DNA of 6,687 nt, from positions 1 to 6,687 of the forward strand of contig JAGOBN010000230.1 in NCBI GenBank assembly GCA_017999235.1. The letters run 5' to 3'. Below are positions 1 to 4,283 of the stretch, piece by piece (the stretch's first letter is position 1; each line of letters starts with the position of its first letter). The position numbers and the translations under genes are program-made. This stretch comes from Anaerolineales bacterium (GTDB taxonomy: Bacteria; Chloroflexota; Anaerolineae; Anaerolineales; UBA6663). The notes under the pieces are model-generated. The model saw nothing but the letters and a program-made list of their open reading frames with translations, was not told where the DNA came from and did not search any database.

Positions 1-521
1 ACCGAGGTAAATGAAGCGGCCCCCACCACCATCACCTGGTCCAAGCCTGGTCGAACAACATAATACGCATCACCGGTCGGCGTCCGATCGCCAATGGAGA
101 GAGTCAGCGGCTCGCCGTCAGTCACCGCGATATCGATCGTGTAGGTCGGGCTGAGCACCCCATACGCCGCCAGGGCTTGGGTGGGGGTAAACGCCGATTG
201 ATACGTCAAGTAAGCCAGGGTGCCGGCGTAGGAGGCGGCGGCCAGCTGGTCCGCGGGCAGGGCGGCCGGCTCCGAGACGGTCCAGGCGGCGGCCGGATCG
301 GTGCGGCCGAAGACCGTGCGCCGCCCGCCGGCCCGGTCTTCAATCTGGATGCTCAGGATTTTGTCCGCCGTCAACGTCCCCCACAGGCTGCCCGTGGTCG
401 AAACCCCAGGCGTGGGGGTCGCGTTGGCTTTGGCCTCGTCCGCCGGGCGCTGGACAAAGACCGCGTAGAGCAGTAAAGCGGCGAAAACGCCGACCAGAAT
501 CAAGGTGGTATTGCGGTTCAT
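1..521 (-). CDS. DUF4340 domain-containing protein, partial (N-terminal 173 residues)
   Basis: The reading frame opens with ATG at 521-519 and stays open without a stop to the left edge, so the C-terminus lies outside the window. The protein starts MNRNTTLILVGVF and has one membrane segment at about residues 5-23. A short Thr/Pro linker (about 34-43) follows, then an extracytoplasmic region with the pattern WGTLTADKILSIQIED, a Trp-containing strand near residue 80, and LSPTYTIDIAVTDGEP. The order membrane anchor, then a 'value of the parameter drives interaction' type beta repeat, fits DUF4340 proteins, which are commonly encoded next to GldG-like genes in ABC-2 operons. It is the fourth and last visible gene of the operon, 57 nt after the GldG-like gene. 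The ribosome binding site is weak (only CAGG immediately before the ATG). The family call rests on N-terminal pattern plus context; the biochemical role is unknown, probably a periplasmic or surface accessory of the transporter. Confidence 0.72.
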   Translation of the reverse strand, partial: MNRNTTLILVGVFAALLLYAVFVQRPADEAKANATPTPGVSTTGSLWGTLTADKILSIQIEDRAGGRRTVFGRTDPAAAWTVSEPAALPADQLAAASYAGTLAYLTYQSAFTPTQALAAYGVLSPTYTIDIAVTDGEPLTLSIGDRTPTGDAYYVVRPGLDQVMVVGAASFTS

Positions 522-534
522 GCCTGTTTCAAGA

Positions 535-562
535 CGAGGCGCCGCGCACGCGCGTGGCCTCG
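535..562. repeat. Intercistronic inverted repeat (hairpin) between the GldG-like and DUF4340 genes
   Basis: The arms CGAGGC (535-540) and GCCTCG (557-562) pair perfectly. After a 2x2 internal mismatch a further 4-5 GC pairs can form (543-547 with 550-554). The hairpin fills half of the 57-nt gap between the two genes. Neither strand has a T-run directly after it, so it does not look like an intrinsic terminator. It could be an mRNA-stabilising or processing element that sets the ratio of the last gene to the upstream genes; this is inference. Confidence 0.5.
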
Positions 563-578
563 GATAATTTGTACAATG

Positions 579-2174
579 TTAGCTGTGCCGGCGCCGCAGG
601 AACCAGACCACCCCGCCCAGTCCCAGGACCAGGGCCGGCATGATCACCACCGTCACCAGGAAGATCGTGTTCACGGTCAGCGCGTCCAGCGTCCGCAGAG
701 TGCGCGTGGTGGGCGTCTTGGGCGTCAGGTTGATCAAGGCCTCATCGCGCGTGGCCCAATTCATGGCCGCCACAAAGAGGTCAACATTGGCCGTGCCTTG
801 CGTGAACGCGTTGCGCGCGAAGTCCGAGTCGCCAAAGACCACCAGCCGCAGTTTGCGCGTTGAATCTTCGGCCGTCACCGCCAGCGTCAGCGGGCCGGCT
901 GCGTCCTCCGGCCCGGCCGCCGGCTGGGTCTGGCCCGAGAGCGCCTCCAGGTCCGTCTCGCCCCAGGCGCTCGAATCGCTCTGGATCACCGGCGTGAAGG
1001 TCACCCCGGCCACCGTCGTGGTGGTGGAGAGCGTGCGCGCGAGCGGGAACACCACCGCCTGGCCGGCCAGGTTCTCGGTGAGCGTGGACGGCGGATGGCT
1101 CACGTAGACCGGCCACAGCGGGTTCTGGCCGTTGGTGGTGTTGGCGCCGTTGATCAGGTCGACCGTGGTGTCATCGCGCACTTCCAGCCCCCAGGCCGTG
1201 CGCAGGTAGTCCACCAGTGGATCAGGCCCGGCCGCCGGCGCCGCGCCGCTGGCCTGATTCTGAACGCTCGGGTCCAGCAGCACCACCAGGGCCACATTCT
1301 GATTCTGGGCCAGGAAGGCGCTCAACGCCTGGACGGCCGGCTCGGCCAGCGGGATTTGCGGGCCGGCGATCACGATGGCGCGCGCGTCGGCCGGGATGGT
1401 GCCGGTCACTTGCAGGTTGAGCGGCTGGATCACGTAGTTCTGGCGCTGCAGCACCTCGACAGCCTGCGACAGCCCGTTTTCGCCGGTGTCATTCGGATCC
1501 GCCTCGCCTTGCCCGGTGAGGAAGTACAGGGTCCGGTTGGTGGGCTGGACCACGCGCAGCAGCGCCGCAGTCAGCTCCGTCTCGGTCACCAGGCTGATCT
1601 CCTGCCGCTGGGTGCCGGCCTCCAGGAAGAGCACGCCATCCTGGGTCAGGTTGTACTGGCGGGCGCGCACCGGGTCGGCATACGGGTCCACAAACTCGTA
1701 CGAGAACTGCTCGGGCGCGGCCTGGCGGTAACGATCCAGCAGCTCCCGCGCGGAGCCGCGCTGGGAGGCGGTCTGGTCGGAATAGAACCCGACCGCTTTG
1801 ACCGGCTCCGGCAGTTTCTGGAGCGTTTCCACGGTCTCCGCGGCCAAGGTGTTCACCTGGCCTTCGCTCAGGTCCCAGCGCAGCGCGGCGCGCGAGACCA
1901 AATAGTTCACCAGCACCACGATCCCGATGAAGGCCAGCGCCATCACCACGGCATTGGCGCCGTAGCGGGCCTGGCGCTGGCCCGCCCACTGGGTGACCGC
2001 GCCGGGGCTCAGAAAGATCGCGATGACAAAGCCCAGCAGACCCGCCACCAGCGCCACCTGGACCACGGTGTTGAACTGCCGGTAAATCAGGGCGGCGATG
2101 GCCGCCGCCACCAGCCCGAGCAGGCCGAGGCCGGCCGCCCAGGGCGCAAATTGCTTGTAAGCCGTAGACTGCAT
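579..2174 (-). CDS. GldG-like ABC transporter auxiliary protein (ABC_transp_aux / GIFT-type domain)
   Basis: 531 residues from the ATG at 2174-2172. Three membrane segments lie near the N-terminus (about 9-30, 37-56 and 73-93). A large extracytoplasmic region follows, and a single C-terminal membrane helix (about 503-525) ends in RRRHS. Family hallmarks are visible: RWDLSEG (about 99-105, the counterpart of the RxDLTEG of GldG proteins), the TLAAETVETLQKL stretch after it, YFLTGQGE (about 217-224), and a Rossmann-like strand AIVIAGPQ (about 266-273) followed by a second one (VALVVLLDP). These match GldG of the GldAFG transporter and the GIFT fold shared with IFT52. An in-frame GTG at 2186 would add four residues and overlap the permease gene. 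I prefer the ATG because GGAGG lies 11 nt upstream of it, the same spacing as for the preceding gene, and the GTG has no usable site. The start is 2 nt after the permease stop, so translation is probably coupled. Length is normal for the family. Substrate and role outside gliding systems are unknown. Confidence 0.85.
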   Translation of the reverse strand: MQSTAYKQFAPWAAGLGLLGLVAAAIAALIYRQFNTVVQVALVAGLLGFVIAIFLSPGAVTQWAGQRQARYGANAVVMALAFIGIVVLVNYLVSRAALRWDLSEGQVNTLAAETVETLQKLPEPVKAVGFYSDQTASQRGSARELLDRYRQAAPEQFSYEFVDPYADPVRARQYNLTQDGVLFLEAGTQRQEISLVTETELTAALLRVVQPTNRTLYFLTGQGEADPNDTGENGLSQAVEVLQRQNYVIQPLNLQVTGTIPADARAIVIAGPQIPLAEPAVQALSAFLAQNQNVALVVLLDPSVQNQASGAAPAAGPDPLVDYLRTAWGLEVRDDTTVDLINGANTTNGQNPLWPVYVSHPPSTLTENLAGQAVVFPLARTLSTTTTVAGVTFTPVIQSDSSAWGETDLEALSGQTQPAAGPEDAAGPLTLAVTAEDSTRKLRLVVFGDSDFARNAFTQGTANVDLFVAAMNWATRDEALINLTPKTPTTRTLRTLDALTVNTIFLVTVVIMPALVLGLGGVVWFLRRRHS

Positions 2175-2176
2175 GA

Positions 2177-2911
2177 TTACCGCCACCTCCGCGACTCGAT
2201 CACGCGCGTGGTCAAGAACAGGAACAGCGCCGCCGTCGAGACGAAGTAGACCACGTCGGCCAGGTCCACGACGCCGGCGTAGAAGTTGTTATAGAAGTGG
2301 CCGGACAGATCGATGTAGTTGACCACATCCGCCACTGCGCCGGTCTGATTCTGGAACAGGAAGCCGAGCAGCCACAACACCAGCGCCACGCCCATGGTGG
2401 CGAAGAAGGCCGCGATCTGGTTGGCGAACAGGCTGGACGTGAAGACGCCGATGGCCAGCAGCGCCGCCGTCATCAGCAGAAAGCCGGCGTAGGCGGCCAG
2501 AATCGCGCCGCGGTCCAGCCCCGGCGTGGTGTAGGCGTTGACGATGATGAAGTAGAAGATGGTGAAGAACACCATCAGGGCCATGAAGGCGAAGGCCGCC
2601 AGCCACTTGCCGAGCACCAGCTCCCACTCGCGCAGCGGCGCCGTCAGCAGCAGTTCCATCGTGCCGATGCGCTGTTCCTCCGCCAGCAGGCGCATGGTGA
2701 CGCCGGGCGACAGGAAGAGCAGCAGGGTGACAAACGGCCCAAACACCCACTGCACCACCTGGGGGCCGCCGCCGAACAGCACGCTGCTGGCCAGTTGGCC
2801 GTAGAAGATGATGCCCAGGACGATCAGGAAGACGAAGGCCACCACATAGGCGGCCGGCGACACAAAGTACTGGTTGAATTCGCGTTTGGCGATAGTCCAG
2901 ATATTCCGCAT
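2177..2911 (-). CDS. ABC-2 type transporter permease (GldF-like)
   Basis: 244 residues with six predicted membrane helices (about 21-40, 56-75, 103-125, 138-158, 165-186 and 218-236), the normal size and topology for an ABC-2 permease of the GldF group. Recognisable family patterns are the amphipathic N-terminus IAKREFNQYFVSPAAY (about 7-22), and MRLLAEEQRIGTMELLLTAP (about 73-92) followed by REWELVLGKW, the cytoplasmic coupling segment that contacts the ATPase. It should form the membrane channel, as a dimer with two copies of the ATPase encoded just upstream. The ATG at 2911-2909 is 6 nt beyond the ATPase stop. A GGAGG motif 11 nt before it is located inside the last codons of the ATPase gene, so translation of the two is likely coupled. 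The TAA stop at 2179-2177 is 2 nt before the ATG of the GldG-like gene. The fold and role are clear; the transported substrate is not shown by the sequence. Confidence 0.9.
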   Translation of the reverse strand: MRNIWTIAKREFNQYFVSPAAYVVAFVFLIVLGIIFYGQLASSVLFGGGPQVVQWVFGPFVTLLLFLSPGVTMRLLAEEQRIGTMELLLTAPLREWELVLGKWLAAFAFMALMVFFTIFYFIIVNAYTTPGLDRGAILAAYAGFLLMTAALLAIGVFTSSLFANQIAAFFATMGVALVLWLLGFLFQNQTGAVADVVNYIDLSGHFYNNFYAGVVDLADVVYFVSTAALFLFLTTRVIESRRWR

Positions 2912-2917
2912 GATGGC

Positions 2918-3868
2918 TCAGGCCTCCGCCGCTTCGGCCGCTTCCGCGGCCTGGGCCTGCTCGCTCTTGGTCAGTTCAATGAAGATCTGCTCCAGCGTGG
3001 CTTTATCCCGGTGCAGTTCCAGCAGCGGCCAGCCGCCGGCCACCACGGTCTGCGCGATGCGCGCGCGGTTGTCCGCGCCGGGCGCGGTCTCGATCTCATA
3101 GTGGCCGTCCGTGCCGCGCACTTCGGTGACCCCGGCCACCTGGCGCAGCGCCTCCGGCAGGCCGGCGCCGTCGCCCTCCACCTGCAGGTGCAGCCGCCCG
3201 CTGCCCGCGATCTGCGCGCTCAAGCGTTCCGGCGTGTCCTCGGCCACGATCCGGCCGCCGGCGATGATGATGACCCGGTCGCACAATTCCTGCGCGTGCG
3301 TCAGGATGTGCGTGGACAGCATCACCGTCTGGGTCTGGCCGATGGTGCGGATCAGCTTCTTGACCTCGATCTGCTCCTGCGGGTCGAAGCCATCCATCGG
3401 CTCGTCCATGATCAGGACTTCCGGCTGGTGCAGCAGCGCCTGGCCCAAGCCCACGCGCTGGCGCAAGCCCTTAGACAAGTTGCCGATGTAGGACTCGGCG
3501 CGCTGATCGATGCGCACCTGCTCCATGACCTCGTCCACGCGGTCCTGCCGGTTGGGGATCTGGCGCAGCTCGGCCATGAAATCCAGATACTGCACCACCG
3601 TCATCTCCGGATAGAGCGGCACGTTTTCGGGCAGATAGCCCACGCGCCGGCGCACTTCCAGCGACTCGGTCAGCAGATCAAAGCCGGCCACCCGGCCCCG
3701 GCCTTCCGACGGGGGCATATAGCCGGTCAGGATCCGCATCGTGGTGGTCTTGCCGGCTCCATTGGGGCCCAGGAACCCGACGATCTCGCCCTTGTTGGCG
3801 TGAAACGTCAGGTTGCTGATGGCGGTGCGTTCACCATAGCGCTTGGTTAAACCTTCAATTTGGATCAT
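2918..3868 (-). CDS. ABC transporter ATP-binding protein (ABC-2 / GldA-like)
   Basis: 316 residues, a single nucleotide-binding domain plus C-terminal extension. Visible motifs: Walker A GPNGAGKT (34-41); GYLPE at the Q-loop position (77-81), a variant usual in ABC-2 exporters; signature LSKGLRQR (131-138); Walker B VLIMDE (151-156); H-loop STH (185-187). The D-loop region reads DEPMDGFDP (155-163) where the family normally has DEPTxGLDP. The C-terminal part (about 225-300) ends with LEQIFIELT, typical of the DUF4162-like regulatory domain of ABC-2 ATPases. A low-complexity Ala/Glu tail closes the protein (306-316). It should power the permease encoded 6 nt downstream. Start: ATG at 3868-3866 with TGAGG 7 nt upstream; an in-frame TGA four codons earlier excludes a longer protein. 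It is the first gene of the minus-strand operon and is preceded by a promoter at 3970-3999 and a leader with a hairpin. Confidence 0.93.
   Translation of the reverse strand: MIQIEGLTKRYGERTAISNLTFHANKGEIVGFLGPNGAGKTTTMRILTGYMPPSEGRGRVAGFDLLTESLEVRRRVGYLPENVPLYPEMTVVQYLDFMAELRQIPNRQDRVDEVMEQVRIDQRAESYIGNLSKGLRQRVGLGQALLHQPEVLIMDEPMDGFDPQEQIEVKKLIRTIGQTQTVMLSTHILTHAQELCDRVIIIAGGRIVAEDTPERLSAQIAGSGRLHLQVEGDGAGLPEALRQVAGVTEVRGTDGHYEIETAPGADNRARIAQTVVAGGWPLLELHRDKATLEQIFIELTKSEQAQAAEAAEAAEA
2919..2953 (-). repeat. Short tandem repeat coding for the Ala/Glu tail of the ATPase
   Basis: The last codons of the ATPase consist of three near-identical 9-bp units (GCGGAAGCG, GCCGAAGCG, GCGGAGGCC) that encode AEA triplets. 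The last unit supplies the GGAGG that is the best ribosome binding site for the permease gene. Such repeats can change copy number by slippage; a unit change would keep the frame. Confidence 0.55.
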
Positions 3869-3927
3869 TGCCCTGCCTCACGGACGAGCCCTGGACAACA
3901 AAAAGCACGCAGTGGCGCAAGGGACAC
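3865..3927 (-). CDS. Possible 20-codon leader ORF overlapping the ATPase start
   Basis: A GTG at 3927-3925 opens a 20-codon frame (MSLAPLRAFCC..., ending EAGQ) that stops with TGA at 3867-3865. The stop overlaps the ATPase start as ATGA. A GGAG (3937-3934) lies 6 nt before the GTG, a good spacing. The start codon and part of the GGAG lie within the arms of the hairpin at 3904-3935, so translation of this ORF and folding of the hairpin would compete. The peptide has no recognisable similarity and contains one Cys-Cys pair. It could be a leader peptide coupled to the ATPase, or a chance ORF; its shortness makes the call tentative. Confidence 0.25.
   Translation of the reverse strand: MSLAPLRAFCCPGLVREAGQ
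3876..3880 (-). promoter_or_regulatory. Ribosome binding site of the ATPase gene
   Basis: TGAGG on the minus strand, 7 nt before the ATG at 3868. It is a good match to the anti-Shine-Dalgarno core and supports that start. Confidence 0.6.
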
Positions 3928-3935
3928 TGGGTGCT
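3900..3935 (-). terminator. Terminator-like hairpin in the leader of the ABC operon (candidate attenuator)
   Basis: On the minus strand an 11-position stem with one C-C mismatch forms between AGCACCCAGTG (3935-3925) and CACTGCGTGCT (3914-3904). The loop is 10 nt, and a run of five T (3904-3900) followed by GTTGT comes directly after. It lies about 30 nt downstream of the expected transcription start and 31 nt before the ATPase ATG. An intrinsic-terminator shape inside a leader suggests attenuation of the operon. It could instead block antisense transcription arriving from the hppA side. Confidence 0.45.
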
Positions 3936-3969
3936 CCGAGGGCCGTACCTAAAATGTTGGTCGTCGGAA

Positions 3970-3999
3970 ACTATACAACGGTTACGAATGTCAAGTCAA
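3970..3999 (-). promoter_or_regulatory. Predicted sigma-70-type promoter of the ABC operon
   Basis: On the minus strand the -35 box is TTGACT (3999-3994), the spacer is 18 bp and the -10 box is TATAGT (3975-3970), five of six matches in each box. The surrounding DNA (3955-4020) is clearly more AT-rich than the genes. It would start transcription near 3963 and give a leader of about 95 nt before the ATPase ATG. Confidence 0.55.
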
Positions 4000-4034
4000 G
4001 TTCTACTTATTAGCTCTTAATGGTGCCGGACGCC

Positions 4035-4048
4035 GGCCGGCGCCGGCC
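4035..4048. repeat. GC-only perfect palindrome
   Basis: GGCCGGCGCCGGCC is a 14-bp perfect palindrome. It overlaps a second 12-bp palindrome, CGCCGGCCGGCG (4031-4042). They lie in the divergent intergenic region between the two promoters. Such strings occur by chance in GC-rich DNA, so an operator role is only possible. Confidence 0.3.
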
Positions 4049-4059
4049 CCAGGAGCCGG

Positions 4060-4094
4060 GTTGACCCCCTATCCGGGGGAGGCGCCGGGTCAAC
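4060..4094. promoter_or_regulatory. Nested inverted repeat between the divergent promoters (candidate operator)
   Basis: GTTGACCC (4060-4067) and GGGTCAAC (4087-4094) are perfect 8-bp inverted arms, and CCT/AGG extends the pairing inside them with a 4-nt bulge. Alternatively the inner CCCCC and GGGGG (4065-4079) pair. The element lies 60 bp from the -35 box of the ABC operon and 45 bp from that of hppA, a position where one regulator could act on both. No known regulator is recognised from the motif. Confidence 0.35.
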
Positions 4095-4139
4095 TATATG
4101 GGGCATTGACGCGCGCCGGACGTCCCGCGCCGGCCGGAT

Positions 4140-4169
4140 TTGACACACTCTCGCCCCGACGGGTAAAAT
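4140..4169 (+). promoter_or_regulatory. Predicted sigma-70-type promoter of hppA
   Basis: A perfect -35 box TTGACA (4140-4145), an 18-bp spacer and a -10 box TAAAAT (4164-4169, five of six matches). Transcription would start near 4175-4177, giving a leader of about 108 nt. The boxes stand out from a very GC-rich surrounding and face a long gene with a strong ribosome binding site. Confidence 0.6.
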
Positions 4170-4176
4170 CGGCTAC

Positions 4177-4212
4177 CGCGCCCAAAGTTCAGGGCGCGTT
4201 TTGCGCCCCTGA
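4177..4212 (+). promoter_or_regulatory. Overlapping alternative hairpins at the 5' end of the hppA leader
   Basis: Hairpin A pairs CGCGCCC (4177-4183) with GGGCGCG (4192-4198) around an 8-nt loop and is followed by TTTT. Hairpin B pairs TCAGGGCGC (4189-4197) with GCGCCC-C-TGA (4203-4212) with one bulged C. Both use the same GGGCGC and cannot form together. Hairpin A would begin almost at the first transcribed base, where stem-loops often protect mRNA from decay; the pair could also form a switch. The short T-run and closeness to the start argue against an ordinary terminator. Confidence 0.4.
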
Positions 4213-4227
4213 CTGCTTTGTAACCCG

Positions 4228-4248
4228 CGCCGGCCGCATCCGCCGGCG
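4228..4248 (+). repeat. Leader hairpin upstream of the hppA ribosome binding site
   Basis: CGCCGGC (4228-4234) and GCCGGCG (4242-4248) form a perfect 7-bp stem with a 7-nt loop, ending 22 nt before the AAGGAG. It leaves the ribosome binding site free, so it may space or stabilise the leader. GC-rich repeats of this kind also occur by chance here. Confidence 0.35.
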
Positions 4249-4270
4249 TTGATCATAACCCTTAGTGATG

Positions 4271-4276
4271 AAGGAG
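4271..4276 (+). promoter_or_regulatory. Ribosome binding site of hppA
   Basis: AAGGAG, 7 nt before the ATG at 4284. It is the strongest site in the window and fixes the start of hppA; it suggests high translation. Confidence 0.8.
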
Positions 4277-4283
4277 AGCTTGC

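Noticed and set aside
2175..2186. GTG at 2186 as the start of the GldG-like gene
   Set aside because: The GGAG runs directly into this GTG with no spacing, while the ATG at 2174 has GGAGG 11 nt upstream as in the neighbouring gene. It cannot be fully excluded.
1095..2249. A 384-codon plus-strand open frame opposite the GldG-like gene
   Set aside because: The His/Gln/Arg-rich composition is that of an antisense frame in GC-rich DNA; the minus-strand frame shows GldG motifs and membrane helices.
2297..3850. A 517-codon plus-strand open frame opposite the permease and ATPase genes
   Set aside because: It spans two well-supported genes on the other strand and has a low-complexity His/Gln/Arg-rich product and no credible ribosome binding site.
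4024..4048. Cluster of GCCGGC repeats as a CRISPR or REP element
   Set aside because: No regular unit and spacer pattern; short self-complementary GC strings are common throughout this GC-rich window.
4061..4252. A 63-codon plus-strand ORF in the divergent intergenic region
   Set aside because: It crosses the predicted hppA promoter and leader hairpins, has no Shine-Dalgarno sequence and its product resembles no family; it is probably chance.
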